Notes: generated from the letters alone by a model not told the origin. 64,000 bases of DNA from Streptomyces pilosus (GCF_014649835.1 NZ_BMTU01000001.1:744001-808000), one strand, 5' to 3'; shown: positions 44,934 to 54,329, counted from the stretch's first letter. Made by a program: numbers and translations.

Positions 44934-45029
44934 GGCCCTCCGTACGCCGGAGGGCCGGCTTCCAGCCCCTCCGGCGTCCGGGGAGCGGGGAGCGGGGCCC
45001 GGGGCGGGAAGGGGCGGCGGGGCGAAGGG
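44934..45029 (-). terminator. rsmE terminator next to a degenerate dispersed repeat
   Basis: GGCCCTCCG (44934-44942) and CGGAGGGCC (44948-44956) form a nine-bp stem with a five-base loop, about 80 bp downstream of the rsmE stop. Beyond it, 44963-45029 resembles the right arm of the repeat at 50962-51036 (AGCCCCTCCGGCGT..., then GGGAAGGGGCGGCGGGG), a degenerate second copy. Confidence 0.55.
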
Positions 45030-45037
45030 ACTCCTGG

Positions 45038-45778
45038 TCAGGACCAGCGGCCGGTGCGCCCGAGCAGCAGCGCCGCGGCGGCCGTCCCCGCGGTGGAGGT
45101 ACGCAGGACACTGCGGCCCAGCCGGTAGGGTTTCGCGCCGGCCCGCGCGAAGAGCTCCAACTCCTCGGGCGACACGCCGCCTTCGGGTCCGACGACCAGC
45201 ACGATGTCGCCGGACGCGGGCAGTTCGGCGGTCGCCAGCGCCTCCGTACCGCTCTCGTGCAGCACGGCGGCGAAGTCCGCCTCGGCCAGAAGTGAGGCAA
45301 CCTGCTTGCTCGTCGCCGCGTCCGCGACCTCGGGGAAACGCACCCGGCGGGACTGCTTCCCCGCCTCCCGTGCCGTCGCCCGCCACTTCCCGAGGGCCTT
45401 GAGCCCCCGCTCGCCCCTCCACTGCGTGATGCAACGCGACGCCGCCCACGGCACGACGGCGTCGACGCCGACCTCGGTCATCGTCTCCACGGCCAGTTCA
45501 CCCCGGTCCCCCTTGGGCAGGGCCTGGACCACCGTCAGCCGGGGCGACTCCTCGGGCTCCTCCTCGACGTCACCGAGCCGTACGACCAGCCGGTCCCTGC
45601 CCTCGGCGGCCTCCACCTCGCCCTCGGCCCAGCGGCCGGCCCCGTCGGTGAGGACGACGTCCTCACCGGCCCGCAGCCGCCTCACGGAGACGGCGTGCCG
45701 TCCCTCGGGCCCGTCGAGCACGTAACGGCCACCCGGGGCCGGGTCGAGACGGTCGACGACGAACACCGGCGCGGTCAT
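45038..45778 (-). CDS. rsmE: 16S rRNA m3U1498 methyltransferase
   Basis: A 246-residue SPOUT methyltransferase for uridine 1498 of 16S rRNA. The knot region reads LVVGPEGGVSPEEL, then YRLGRSVLRTSTAGTAAAALLL, the characteristic SAM-binding knot; the N-terminus is the PUA-like domain with HAVSVRRLRAGEDVVL. The TRWRGERGLKAL-type middle helix is present (ITQWRGERGLKALGKW). ATG 45778 overlaps the nitronate monooxygenase stop (ATGA). Typical actinobacterial order hrcA-dnaJ-NMO-rsmE. Confidence 0.95.
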   Translation of the reverse strand: MTAPVFVVDRLDPAPGGRYVLDGPEGRHAVSVRRLRAGEDVVLTDGAGRWAEGEVEAAEGRDRLVVRLGDVEEEPEESPRLTVVQALPKGDRGELAVETMTEVGVDAVVPWAASRCITQWRGERGLKALGKWRATAREAGKQSRRVRFPEVADAATSKQVASLLAEADFAAVLHESGTEALATAELPASGDIVLVVGPEGGVSPEELELFARAGAKPYRLGRSVLRTSTAGTAAAALLLGRTGRWS

Positions 45779-46848
45779 CGGGCACCTCCCGCCGACAACG
45801 CTGTCCGGGCGGCGGCGAGTTCGGCGGCCAGCACCTCCACCAGCTGTCCGGCGGGCAGCTCCCGGGCCATCCGGTGCCCCTGGCCCGCCCACAGCGCCAT
45901 GCCCTGCGCGTCACCGGCCTTCGCGGCGGCCTTGCGCAGCGGTGCGGTGAGATGGTGGACGTCCGGGTAGGCGGCGGGCGCGTACGGGCCGTGCTCGCGC
46001 AGGAAGCGGTTGACCAGGGCGCGGGCGGGACGGCCGGAGAAGGCCCGGGTCAGCTCGGTGCGGACGTACAGGGGGCTGGTGAGGGCCTGCTTGTGCAGGG
46101 CGTGCGCGCCGGACTCGTGGGCGGCGAGGAAGGCCGTGCCGAGCTGGGCGGCGGCGGCACCGGCCGCGAGGACCGCGGCGATCTGGCCGCCGCGCATGAT
46201 GCCCCCGGCGGCGACGACGGGGATGCCGACGGACTCGCGGACCTGCGCCACGAGGGACAGCAGCCCGGTGCCGGAGCCGTCCGTCTCCGGGACGTCGTGG
46301 TGGGTGCCCTGGTGGCCGCCGGCCTCGACGCCCTGTGCGATCACGGCGTCCGCGCCGGCCCGCTCCACGGCCCTGGCCTCCTCCGCCGTGGTGGCGGTGA
46401 CCAGGGTGTAGGTGCCGGCCCGGCGCAGGGCGTCCAGGACCTCGCGGCCCGGTACACCGAAGTGGAACGACACGACCGGTACCGGGTTGTCCAGCAGGAC
46501 CGCGAGCTTGGCGTCGTAGCCGTCGTCGCGGCCGCTGTCGGGGTCGCCGAGCTCGGTGTCGTACCAGGTGGCCTCACCGGCCAGCTGGTGGGCGTAGACA
46601 CCGACGGCCGCGGGGTCGGCGGTCTCCGGCTGCGGCAGGAAGAGGTTGACGCCGAACGGCCTGGACGTCAGTCCCCGCAGCTGCTTGATCTCCTGGTACA
46701 TCCCGTCCGCGGTCTTGTACCCGGCGGCCAGGAAACCGAGTCCGCCCGCCTCGGACACGGCGGCGGCGAGCTGCGGCACGGCGACACCGCCCGCCATCGG
46801 CGCCTGCACGATCGGGTGCGGGAAGAGATCGGTCGGTACGGAGGACAT
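45775..46848 (-). CDS. nitronate monooxygenase (2-nitropropane dioxygenase family)
   Basis: A 357-residue FMN-dependent TIM barrel enzyme. VQAPMAGGVAVPQLAAAV near residues 14-31 and GAGGLGFLAAGYKT-type FMN entry, GVEAGGHQGTH with the conserved GG-H-G, and AAGGIMRGGQIAAVLAAGAAAAQLGTAFL at the phosphate site are all present. Oxidises nitronates such as propionate 3-nitronate. ATG 46848 is the start. It lies between dnaJ2 and rsmE, 112 bp after dnaJ2, and overlaps rsmE. Confidence 0.88.
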   Translation of the reverse strand: MSSVPTDLFPHPIVQAPMAGGVAVPQLAAAVSEAGGLGFLAAGYKTADGMYQEIKQLRGLTSRPFGVNLFLPQPETADPAAVGVYAHQLAGEATWYDTELGDPDSGRDDGYDAKLAVLLDNPVPVVSFHFGVPGREVLDALRRAGTYTLVTATTAEEARAVERAGADAVIAQGVEAGGHQGTHHDVPETDGSGTGLLSLVAQVRESVGIPVVAAGGIMRGGQIAAVLAAGAAAAQLGTAFLAAHESGAHALHKQALTSPLYVRTELTRAFSGRPARALVNRFLREHGPYAPAAYPDVHHLTAPLRKAAAKAGDAQGMALWAGQGHRMARELPAGQLVEVLAAELAAARTALSAGGAR

Positions 46849-46960
46849 GACCGCATGGTGTCACGTCCCCCGGCCGTCTCCGAATCCGACCTTCCCCGTG
46901 GCACAGGCCACTTTTCGCCGTGCCGGGGACCGGGGTGCGGGCGTCCGCGGGAGCCGTTCC

Positions 46961-48097
46961 TCAGCGCCCGTTGAACGCGTCCTTGAGGCGCGAGAACAGT
47001 CCCTGCTGACCCGGCTGGAACGTGCCCTGCGGCCTCTCCTCGCCCCGCAGCTTGGCCAGTTCCCGCAGCAGGCGTTCCTGCTCGGGGTCGAGCTTGGTCG
47101 GGGTCTGGACCTCGACGTGCACGATGAGGTCGCCCCGGCCGCCGCCGCGCAGGTGGGTGACGCCCCGGCCGTGGAGCGGGATCGACTGGCCGGACTGGGT
47201 GCCGGGCCGGATGTCGACCTCCTCCATGCCGTCCAGCGTCTCCAGCGGCACCTTGGTGCCGAGGGCCGCCGCGGTCATCGGGATGGTGACCGTGCAGTGC
47301 AGGTCGTCGCCGCGCCGCTGGAAGGTCGGGTGCGGCAGCTCGTGGATCTCGACGTACAGGTCGCCGGCGGGGCCGCCGCCGGGGCCGACCTCGCCCTCGC
47401 CCGCCAGCTGGATCCGCGTGCCGTTGTCGACACCGGCCGGGATCTTGACCGTGAGGGTGCGCCGGGAGCGGACCCGGCCGTCGCCCGCGCACTCCGGGCA
47501 CGGGGTCGGGACCACGGTGCCGAAGCCCTGGCACTGGGGGCAGGGGCGGGACGTCATGACCTGGCCCAGGAAGGACCGCGTGACCTGCGAGACCTCACCG
47601 CGGCCGCGGCACATGTCACAGGTCTGCGCGGTGGTGCCCGGGGCCGCGCCCTCGCCGCTGCAGGTGGTGCAGACGACCGCCGTGTCGACCTGGATGTCCT
47701 TGGTCGTGCCGAACGCGGCCTCGTCCAGCTCGACCTCGATGCGGATCATCGCGTCCTGGCCGCGGCGGGTGCGCGAACGCGGTCCGCGCTGCGACGCCGT
47801 GCCGAAGAACGCGTCCATGATGTCGGAGAAGTTGCCGAAGCCTCCGGCCCCGAAGCCGCCCGCGGCGCCGGCGCCGGCCTGCGAGAGCGGGTCGCCGCCG
47901 AGGTCGTAGACCTGCTTCTTCTGCGGGTCCGACAGCACCTCGTAGGCGGCGTTGATCTCCTTGAACCGCTCCTGGGTCTTCGGATCCGGATTGACGTCCG
48001 GATGCAGCTCGCGGGCGAGCCGCCGGAAGGCCTTCTTGATCTCCTCCTGCGACGCGTCGCGGCGCACGCCGAGTACGGCGTAGTAGTCCGTGGCCAC
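46961..48097 (-). CDS. dnaJ2: chaperone protein DnaJ2
   Basis: Hsp40 co-chaperone, 378 residues. J-domain with DYYAVLGV and the HPD in ELHPDVN, a Gly/Phe region ([16 protein letters not shown]), four zinc-knuckle CxxCxGxG repeats ([32 protein letters not shown]) and the C-terminal substrate-binding domains. GTG 48097 shares one base with the hrcA stop (TAGTG), so it is cotranscribed and coupled with hrcA. Under CIRCE/HrcA control. Confidence 0.97.
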   Translation of the reverse strand: MATDYYAVLGVRRDASQEEIKKAFRRLARELHPDVNPDPKTQERFKEINAAYEVLSDPQKKQVYDLGGDPLSQAGAGAAGGFGAGGFGNFSDIMDAFFGTASQRGPRSRTRRGQDAMIRIEVELDEAAFGTTKDIQVDTAVVCTTCSGEGAAPGTTAQTCDMCRGRGEVSQVTRSFLGQVMTSRPCPQCQGFGTVVPTPCPECAGDGRVRSRRTLTVKIPAGVDNGTRIQLAGEGEVGPGGGPAGDLYVEIHELPHPTFQRRGDDLHCTVTIPMTAAALGTKVPLETLDGMEEVDIRPGTQSGQSIPLHGRGVTHLRGGGRGDLIVHVEVQTPTKLDPEQERLLRELAKLRGEERPQGTFQPGQQGLFSRLKDAFNGR

Positions 48098-49113
48098 TAC
48101 GACTCCGCCAGGATCTGTCCGACGTACCGTGCCACTGCGCGTACCGCTCCCATCGTTCCGGGGTAATCCATGCGGGTCGGGCCGACCACACCGAGCTTGG
48201 CGACAGTCTCGCCGCCCGAACCGTAGCCGACCGACACGACGGACGTGGAGTTGAGTCCTTCGTGGGCGTTCTCGTGACCGATACGCACGGTCACGCCCGG
48301 ATCCTTCGCCTCGCCGAGCAGCTTGAGGAGCACGACCTGCTCCTCCAGCGCCTCCAGGACGGGCCGGATCACCAGGGGGAAGTCATGTCCGAAGCGGGTG
48401 AGATTGGCGGTGCCGCCGATCATCAGCCGCTCCTCGTTCTCCTCGACGAGCGTCTCCAGGAGAGTGGAGAGCACCGTCGAGACCGTACCGCGGTCCTCCG
48501 CCTCGAAGGCATCCGGCAGGTCCTCCACCAGACTCGGCACGTCGGTGAAGCGGCGGCCCGCGACCCGGCTGTTGAGCCGCGCCCGCAGGTCCGCGAGGGA
48601 CGCCTCGCCGAACGGCGCCGGGCAGTCGACCATCCGCTGCTCGACCCGGCCGGTGTCGGTGATCAGCACCAGCATCAGCCGCGCGGGCGCCAGCGCCAGC
48701 AGCTCCACGTGCCGCACCGTCGAGCGGGTCAGCGACGGGTACTGCACGACGGCGACCTGCCGGGTGAGCTGCGCGAGCAGCCGCACCGTCCTGGCCACCA
48801 CGTCGTCGAGGTCGACGGCGCCCTCGAGGAAGTTCTGGATGGCGCGCCGCTCCGGCGCGGTCATCGGCTTCACACCGGCGAGCTTGTCGACGAACAGCCG
48901 GTAGCCCTTGTCGGTGGGGATGCGCCCGGCGCTGGTGTGCGGCTGGGCGATGAAGCCCTCGTCCTCCAGGGCCGCCATGTCGTTGCGCACGGTGGCCGGG
49001 GAGACGCCGAGGTTGTGCCGCTCGGTGAGCGCCTTGGAGCCGACGGGCTCCTCGGTGCCCACGTAGTCCTGGACGATGGCGCGCAGCACCTGGAGTCTGC
49101 GTTCACTGAGCAC
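48097..49113 (-). CDS. hrcA: heat-inducible repressor HrcA
   Basis: Represses class I heat-shock genes via CIRCE. The 338-residue protein has the winged helix at the N-terminus ([27 protein letters not shown] and [37 protein letters not shown]), then a GAF-like domain. GTG 49113 is the start: GGAGGTG lies seven bases upstream and it gives the classic VLSERR N-terminus. The CIRCE is 39 bp upstream, so autoregulation is expected. Next gene dnaJ2 overlaps by one base. Confidence 0.97.
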   Translation of the reverse strand: MLSERRLQVLRAIVQDYVGTEEPVGSKALTERHNLGVSPATVRNDMAALEDEGFIAQPHTSAGRIPTDKGYRLFVDKLAGVKPMTAPERRAIQNFLEGAVDLDDVVARTVRLLAQLTRQVAVVQYPSLTRSTVRHVELLALAPARLMLVLITDTGRVEQRMVDCPAPFGEASLADLRARLNSRVAGRRFTDVPSLVEDLPDAFEAEDRGTVSTVLSTLLETLVEENEERLMIGGTANLTRFGHDFPLVIRPVLEALEEQVVLLKLLGEAKDPGVTVRIGHENAHEGLNSTSVVSVGYGSGGETVAKLGVVGPTRMDYPGTMGAVRAVARYVGQILAES

Positions 49114-49150
49114 CGCGCACACCTCCAGTAGCCTTCCGCCCGGTAACGGC

Positions 49151-49179
49151 TCTGGCACTCTTCGCACGCGAGTGCCAGA
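49151..49179 (-). promoter_or_regulatory. CIRCE element upstream of hrcA-dnaJ2
   Basis: TCTGGCACTC (49151-49160), nine-base spacer TTCGCACGC, GAGTGCCAGA (49170-49179): perfect inverted repeat with 10-bp arms. It matches CIRCE (TTAGCACTC-N9-GAGTGCTAA) with two changes per arm. Binding site of HrcA. Confidence 0.9.
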
Positions 49180-49263
49180 CTTCCCCGGCCCAGTGTACGG
49201 CCGGGGGGTACACCCCGGGCAAGGCCGGTCCCGCGCCGTCGCGCCGGGCGGCGTCGTCCCCGA

Positions 49264-49269
49264 TAGCGT
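49264..49269 (+). promoter_or_regulatory. -10 element of leaderless MBL gene
   Basis: TAGCGT at 49264-49269 is followed by six bases and the ATG at 49276; no ribosome site exists. Typical of actinobacterial leaderless promoters (TANNNT). No clear -35. Confidence 0.45.
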
Positions 49270-49275
49270 CCCGTC

Positions 49276-50010
49276 ATGACCGTGACTTGGGAAGAGTCGG
49301 GATGGGAGCAAGTGGCGCCCGGGGTGGGGCGGTGCCGGCTGCCGGTGTGGGACTGCACGGCGGGGATCGTGGTGGGCGCGGACGGCGTGCTGCTCGTCGA
49401 CGCGGGTTCGAGTCTGGCCGAGGGCGCGCGGTTGCGCACCGGGGCGCGGGCGCTCACCGGCCGCCGTGTGACGCATCTCGCGCTCACCCACCCGCACTTC
49501 GACCACGTCCTCGGGGCGGCGGCGTTCGCGGGGGCGGAGGTGTTCGGGGCGGTGGGCATGGAGACCGTGCTGACGGCGCGCGGGCGCGAGGAGCTGCGCG
49601 CGGACGCGGTGCGGTGGGGGCTGGACGCGCGGGCGGCCGCGGAGGCGGCGGACGCGCTGGTCCCGCCCCGGCACGCGGTGTCCGGGGAGTGGACGCTCGA
49701 CCTGGGCCCGGACGGCGGCCGGCAGGTGCTGCTGGCGAACGTGGGCCCGGGGCACACCGCGCACGACCTCGCGGTGCTCGTCCCCGGCGACCCGGAGGTG
49801 GTGTTCTGCGGCGACCTGGTCGAGGAGTCGGGCGAGCCGCAGGCGGGCCCCGACGCCGTCCCCTCCCGGTGGCCGGCCGCGCTGGACCGGCTGCTGGCGC
49901 TGGGCGGCGAGGACGCGCTGTACGTCCCCGGGCACGGCGCGGTGGTGGACGCGGCGTTCGTGCGGGCGCAGCGCGACGCCCTGGCGGCACGTTTCGGCGT
50001 GTCGGAGTGA
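49276..50010 (+). CDS. metallo-beta-lactamase-fold hydrolase
   Basis: A 244-residue MBL-fold enzyme of unknown substrate. Metal motif is THPHFDHV (HxHxDH variant with Pro and Phe) near residues 72-79; the second His is in GPGHTAHD, the Asp in VFCGDLVEE, and the last His in YVPGHGAVV. The sequence begins with [20 protein letters not shown], i.e. the MBL core directly, with no signal peptide. ATG 49276. It lies 34 bp before the DUF3097 gene on the same strand, but that gene has its own probable promoter. Confidence 0.88.
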   Translation: MTVTWEESGWEQVAPGVGRCRLPVWDCTAGIVVGADGVLLVDAGSSLAEGARLRTGARALTGRRVTHLALTHPHFDHVLGAAAFAGAEVFGAVGMETVLTARGREELRADAVRWGLDARAAAEAADALVPPRHAVSGEWTLDLGPDGGRQVLLANVGPGHTAHDLAVLVPGDPEVVFCGDLVEESGEPQAGPDAVPSRWPAALDRLLALGGEDALYVPGHGAVVDAAFVRAQRDALAARFGVSE

Positions 50011-50031
50011 TCACGGCGGCCGCGATCCTCG

Positions 50032-50044
50032 TATCGTCGTCAGA
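50032..50044 (+). promoter_or_regulatory. -10 element of leaderless DUF3097 gene
   Basis: TATCGT (50032-50037), seven bases, then ATG 50045, with no Shine-Dalgarno. Suggests a leaderless transcript for the downstream gene even though MBL is only 34 bp away. Confidence 0.45.
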
Positions 50045-50851
50045 ATGCGCCAGTACTCCGCCGATCTGACCCCTCCGTGGAAGAAGCCGCAGCCCGTCCC
50101 CGAGGTCGCCGCCGAGCCAGGACTGGTGGTGGAGGAGCCCGGGACCGGCTTCTGCGGCGCGGTGATCCGCTGCGAGGCGGGCACGGTCACGCTGGAGGAC
50201 CGCTTCGGCAAGCACCGGGTGTTCCCGCTGGAGCCGCGCGGGTTCCTGCTGGAGGGGCGGGTCGTGACGCTGGTGCGTCCGGCCTCCGGTCCCCGGCGGC
50301 CCGCGCGTACGGCGTCGGGTTCGGTGGCCGTCCCCGGCGCGCGGGCGCGGGTGGCCCGCGCGGGGCGCATCTACGTCGAGGGGCGGCACGACGCGGAGCT
50401 GGTGGAGAAGGTGTGGGGCGACGACCTGCGCGTCGAGGGGGTGGTCGTCGAGTACCTGGAGGGTGTCGACGACCTGCCGTCGATCGTGGAGGACTTCGCG
50501 CCGGGGCCCGACGCGCGCCTCGGGATCCTGGTCGACCATCTGGTCCCGGGGTCGAAGGAGTGGCGCATCGCGCAGGCGGTGACGAGCGAGCACGCGCTGG
50601 TGGTGGGGCACCCGTACATCGACATCTGGGAGGCGGTGAAGCCGGCGTCGGTCGGCATCGGGGCGTGGCCGCGGGTGCCGCGGGGGCAGGACTGGAAGAC
50701 GGGGGTGTGCGCGGCGCTGGGATGGCGGGTGGCGAACACGGGGGAGGCGTGGCGGCGGATCCTCGACTCCGTGCACTCGTACAAGGACCTGGAGCCGCAG
50801 CTGCTGGGCCGCGTGGAGGAACTGATCGACTTCGTCACGGCACCGGCCTGA
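50045..50851 (+). CDS. DUF3097 family protein
   Basis: A 268-residue conserved actinobacterial protein of unknown function. Blocks typical of the family are LEDRFGKHRVFPLEPRGFLLEG, AGRIYVEGRHDAELVEKVWGDDLRVEGVVVEYLEG, LGILVDHLVPGSKEWRI and GQDWKTGVCAALGWR. The middle part, IYVEGRHDAELVEKVWGDD with ILVDHL, looks like a TOPRIM-type Glu-and-DxD signature, so a nucleic-acid-related or phosphoryl chemistry role is conceivable. No enzyme has been shown. It sits next to hemW and hrcA as in many actinobacteria. Confidence 0.85.
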   Translation: MRQYSADLTPPWKKPQPVPEVAAEPGLVVEEPGTGFCGAVIRCEAGTVTLEDRFGKHRVFPLEPRGFLLEGRVVTLVRPASGPRRPARTASGSVAVPGARARVARAGRIYVEGRHDAELVEKVWGDDLRVEGVVVEYLEGVDDLPSIVEDFAPGPDARLGILVDHLVPGSKEWRIAQAVTSEHALVVGHPYIDIWEAVKPASVGIGAWPRVPRGQDWKTGVCAALGWRVANTGEAWRRILDSVHSYKDLEPQLLGRVEELIDFVTAPA

Positions 50852-50876
50852 GGGGCGCGGTGTCGCGGCGGGTCTT

Positions 50877-51036
50877 CTCGCCCCCGCCGCCCCTTCCCGG
50901 TCCCGTCCCCGGGGGCGCTGCCCCCGGACCCCCGCTCCTCAAACGCCGGAGGGGCTGAGGTAGCCCCTCCGGCGTTTGAGGAGCGGGGTCTGGGGCGGAG
51001 CCCCAGGTCGGGACGGGAAGGGGCGGCGGGGGCGAG
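50877..51036. repeat. nested inverted repeat with 27-bp core, terminator of DUF3097 and hemW
   Basis: Core: a perfect 27-bp inverted repeat, arms 50930-50956 and 50962-50988, with five-base loop GAGGT; each arm contains CTCCTCAAACGCCGGAGGGG. Outside it are TGGGGCGGAGCCCCA (50991-51005), and longer outer arms 50877-50906 and 51009-51036 (GGGAAGGGGCGGCGGGGGCGAG) that also pair. It lies exactly between two convergent genes. Sequences of this type occur in many copies in Streptomyces chromosomes, from memory. Acts as a bidirectional terminator; the length suggests a mobile or selfish repeat. Confidence 0.8.
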
Positions 51037-51041
51037 GAAAG

Positions 51042-52274
51042 TCAGTCCACCAGGTCCCGCACCACCGCGTCCGCCAGCAGCCGCCCGCGCAGGGTGAGGG
51101 CCGCGCGGCCCTCGTCGTAGGGGCCCTCGGCCAGCAGGCCGTCGGCGAGGGCCCGGCCCGCAGCCGCAAGCCCCTCCGCACGGAGCAGCGAAAGAGGCAC
51201 CCCCTCCGACAGCCGCAGCTCCAGCAGGATCCGCTCCACCCGCCGGTCCTCCTCCGACAGCAGCTCCCGCCCCGCCCCCGGCGACCGCCCCTCCGCCAGT
51301 GCCGCCGCGTACGCCCCCGGGTGCTTGACGTTCCACCACCGCACCCCGCCCACGTGCGAGTGGGCGCCGGGGCCCGCACCCCACCAGTCGGCGCCGCGCC
51401 AGTACAGCTCGTTGTGCAGGCAGCGCCCCGCCTCCGAGGTCGCCCAGTTGGACACCTCGTACCAGTCGAAGCCGGCCGCCGACAGCATCTCCTCGGCGAT
51501 CAGGTACCGGTCCGCGTGGACGTCGTCGTCCGTCATCGGCACCTCGCCGCGCCGGATCCGGCGGGCCAGCTGCGTGCCCTCCTCCACGATCAGCGCGTAC
51601 GCCGAGACGTGGTCCGGGCCGGCGCCGATCGCCGCGTCCAGGGACGCCCGCCAGTCGTCGTCGGATTCCCCCGGCGTGCCGTAGATCAGGTCGAGGTTGA
51701 CGTGCTCGAACCCGGCCGCGCGGGCCTCCGCGACGCACCGCTCGGGGCGGCCGGGGGTGTGCGTGCGGTCGAGGACCCTCAGCACGTGCTGCCGGGCGCT
51801 CTGCATGCCGAACGAGATGCGGTTGAAGCCGCCGGCCCGCAGCGCCGCCAAGTAGGCGGGGTCGACCGACTCCGGGTTCGCCTCCGTGGTCACCTCGGCG
51901 TCCGCCGCCAGGCCGAACTCCTCGCGGACCGCCCCCAGCATCCGTACGAGGTCGTCGGCGGCCAGCAGCGTCGGCGTGCCGCCGCCCACGAACACCGTGC
52001 GGACCTCGCGCGGGTCGTCGCCGAGCACCTTCCGCGCCAGCCGGACCTCGTCGACGAGCGTCCCGGCGTAGTTGTCGCGGGAGGCCAGCACCCCGCCGCT
52101 GCCGCGCAGCTCGGTGGCGGTGTAGGTGTTGAAGTCGCAGTAACCGCAGCGGGTCGCGCAGTACGGGACGTGCAGGTAGAAGCCGAGGGGACGGTCCGTG
52201 GCCCCGGCGAGCGCGGACGCGGGCAGCGCGCCGTCGGCGGGGACGGGCTCGCCGTCGGGGAGTGCGGAAGGCAT
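51042..52274 (-). CDS. hemW: HemW-like radical SAM heme chaperone
   Basis: A 410-residue radical SAM protein. The CxxxCxxC site is Cys39/Cys43/Cys46 in YCATRCGYCDFNTYT. Following features, GGGTPTLLAADDLVRML, the SFGMQSAR block and TQLARRIRRGEVP near the C-terminal half, match HemW (formerly HemN2), which inserts heme into acceptor enzymes, rather than HemN. ATG 52274 gives the commonest start (MPSALPDG); an ATG at 52283 is possible. It ends next to the nested repeat and is separated by 28 bp from the SpoIIE-type gene. Confidence 0.9.
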   Translation of the reverse strand: MPSALPDGEPVPADGALPASALAGATDRPLGFYLHVPYCATRCGYCDFNTYTATELRGSGGVLASRDNYAGTLVDEVRLARKVLGDDPREVRTVFVGGGTPTLLAADDLVRMLGAVREEFGLAADAEVTTEANPESVDPAYLAALRAGGFNRISFGMQSARQHVLRVLDRTHTPGRPERCVAEARAAGFEHVNLDLIYGTPGESDDDWRASLDAAIGAGPDHVSAYALIVEEGTQLARRIRRGEVPMTDDDVHADRYLIAEEMLSAAGFDWYEVSNWATSEAGRCLHNELYWRGADWWGAGPGAHSHVGGVRWWNVKHPGAYAAALAEGRSPGAGRELLSEEDRRVERILLELRLSEGVPLSLLRAEGLAAAGRALADGLLAEGPYDEGRAALTLRGRLLADAVVRDLVD

Positions 52275-52301
52275 GTGCTCCATTGTCCCGCACCCGCCGG
52301 C

Positions 52302-54329
52302 TCACTCGGCCTGGAGCACCAGGAGGGCGAGGTCGTCGGCCGGCGGGCGGGCCCCGAACTCGTGCACGAGCTGCGTGATCCGTTCCGCTATCGGCCCGGC
52401 GTCCATCCCCGCGCACCCGGACAGGGCGGTGGCGAGCCCGTCCCCGTCGTCGAACTGGTGGGGGCCGGAGCGCCGCTCGGTGACTCCGTCGGTGACGCAG
52501 AGGAGCGTGTCGCCGGAGTACATCTCGAAGGTCTCGCTGGTGTACATGACGTCCTCGACGACTCCGAGGAGGGTCTGCGGCTGGGCGACCGTACGGACGG
52601 AGCCCTCGGGGTCGAGCAGCAGGGGCAGCGGGTGTCCGGCGGAGGCGAGGGTGCAGCGGACGCCGCCCGCGAAGGGGACGAGTTCGCCGAAGAGCAGGGA
52701 GAGGAAGCGGGTCTGGGGGCCGTCGCCGGGCGCGGTCGGGCGGGCCCCGGCGGCCACCAGCGCGCGGGCGGCGGCGTCGGCGGCCTCCGTGGCGTCGTCG
52801 AGGAGGAGCTGGTTGAGCCGGTCGAGGACGTCGGCGACGCGATAGCCCTCGCGGGCCAGCAGCCGCAGCCAGGGCCGGACGAGTCCGATGACGACGGCGG
52901 CCTCGGGCCCCTTGCCCTGGACGTCGCCGACGGCGAAGCACCAGCGGCCCCGGCCGGCCGGGAAGAGGTCGTAGAAGTCGCCGCTCGGTCCGCCCTTGTC
53001 GCAGGGTTCGTGGACGAGGGCGCTGCGGACGCCGGGGATCTCGGCGACGGCGCCGGGCAGCAGTCCGCGCTGGAGCACGGCGCTGATGGTGGCCTGGCGG
53101 GAGTACTGCCGGGCGGCGCCGATGGCGAGCGCGACCCGCCGGCCGAGGTCCTCGACCAGCCCGGTGATCTCGTCGGGGAACCGGTCGATGCCGCCCCGCC
53201 CGATCACCAGCGTCCCCAGCGGCCGCCCGCCGGCGACGAGCCGGTAGGCGAGGGCGGCTCCGTGGGCACCGTCGCCCGGGCCGTCGTCCAGGGCCGCGCC
53301 GCCGGGCCACGGGTAGGGCCGGGGCCCGGGGTGGAGCGGGTCGCCCGGATCGGGCGGGTGCTGTTCCAGGGCGTGGCTGAGGGCCTCGATGCGGTTCTCG
53401 CTGGCGTGCCAGACCCGGGCGAGGCGGGGGCCGCCGGCCCCGCGGGCGCCGTCGTCCCAGCCTCCGTGGCCGGTGGTTTCGTCCTCCAGCCACACCGCGC
53501 ACCAGTCGGCCAGCCGGGGCACGATCAGCTGGCCGGTGAGGGAGGTGACCAGGTCCTCGTCCAGTTGGCCGGCGAGCAGGTCGGAGGCCTCGGCGAGGAA
53601 GGACAGGGCGCCGCGCCCCAGCCAGGTGCCGTCCCGTCCGTCGCGCCGGGCGAGCCAGTCGTCGCCGTAGGAGCCCGCCAGCCAGGTGTCGCGGCCGCCC
53701 GCCCCCTGGCCCTCCCGGTGACCGGGGGCGGGCCGGACGGTGAGCGGGTCCAGGGGGCCCCGGGCGAGGCTCTCCGCGACCCTGAGGTCGTGGACGTGGG
53801 CGTGCTCCCCCGCGTACGGGGCGCCCCGCTCGCCGGCGGCGTGCTCCGGGTCGGCGGGCAGCCGCGCCCACACGGTCTTGCTGCCGGGGCGGTAGGTGAT
53901 CCCCCAGGACTCGCAGAGCGCGGCGACCAGACGCAGGCCGCGCCCGTACTCGGGGGTGTCCGGTGCCGGGGGCGGTGCGCTCTCGCCGTCGCGCGGCGCG
54001 CGGGAGGGGTGGTGGTCGGCGACCTCGACGACGAACGCGCCGGTCTCCTGCTCCAGCCGGTACGTCAGACGGACCTCGGTGCCGGCGTGCACGACGGCGT
54101 TGGTGACCAGTTCGCTGGCGACGAGCGCGGCGTCGTCACCTACGGGGCCGGTGAGGTGCTCCGCGCCGGGCAGGGCCAGTTCGGCCCACTCGGTGAGCGT
54201 CTTGCGCAGCAGTGCCCGCGCGGAACCGGGCGCGAGGGGGCTTCCGGACAGGGTCGCTTCCACCCGCGCGCACCCCCGCGGGTCGGAGGCGCGCGAGGCG
54301 GTCTCCCGCTGGGTCGGAATGGCCCGCAT
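52302..54329 (-). CDS. HATPase-GAF-SpoIIE phosphatase signalling protein
   Basis: A 675-residue protein with three recognisable parts. Residues 20-150 form an anti-sigma-type HATPase (DDAALVASELVTNAVVHAG, N-box; GRGLRLVAALCESWGITYRPGSKTVWARLP). A GAF-like region covers about 210-400. The C-terminal PP2C/SpoIIE domain has SGDFYDLFPAGRGRWCFAVGDVQGKGPEAA, then DGVTERRSG and ADDLALLVL, with the metal-binding acidic residues present. It could act in a Rsb-like sigma-factor switch, carrying kinase and phosphatase on one chain. GGGGAG precedes ATG 54329 by six bases. A longer frame from 54362 has no site. Confidence 0.88.
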   Translation of the reverse strand: MRAIPTQRETASRASDPRGCARVEATLSGSPLAPGSARALLRKTLTEWAELALPGAEHLTGPVGDDAALVASELVTNAVVHAGTEVRLTYRLEQETGAFVVEVADHHPSRAPRDGESAPPPAPDTPEYGRGLRLVAALCESWGITYRPGSKTVWARLPADPEHAAGERGAPYAGEHAHVHDLRVAESLARGPLDPLTVRPAPGHREGQGAGGRDTWLAGSYGDDWLARRDGRDGTWLGRGALSFLAEASDLLAGQLDEDLVTSLTGQLIVPRLADWCAVWLEDETTGHGGWDDGARGAGGPRLARVWHASENRIEALSHALEQHPPDPGDPLHPGPRPYPWPGGAALDDGPGDGAHGAALAYRLVAGGRPLGTLVIGRGGIDRFPDEITGLVEDLGRRVALAIGAARQYSRQATISAVLQRGLLPGAVAEIPGVRSALVHEPCDKGGPSGDFYDLFPAGRGRWCFAVGDVQGKGPEAAVVIGLVRPWLRLLAREGYRVADVLDRLNQLLLDDATEAADAAARALVAAGARPTAPGDGPQTRFLSLLFGELVPFAGGVRCTLASAGHPLPLLLDPEGSVRTVAQPQTLLGVVEDVMYTSETFEMYSGDTLLCVTDGVTERRSGPHQFDDGDGLATALSGCAGMDAGPIAERITQLVHEFGARPPADDLALLVLQAE

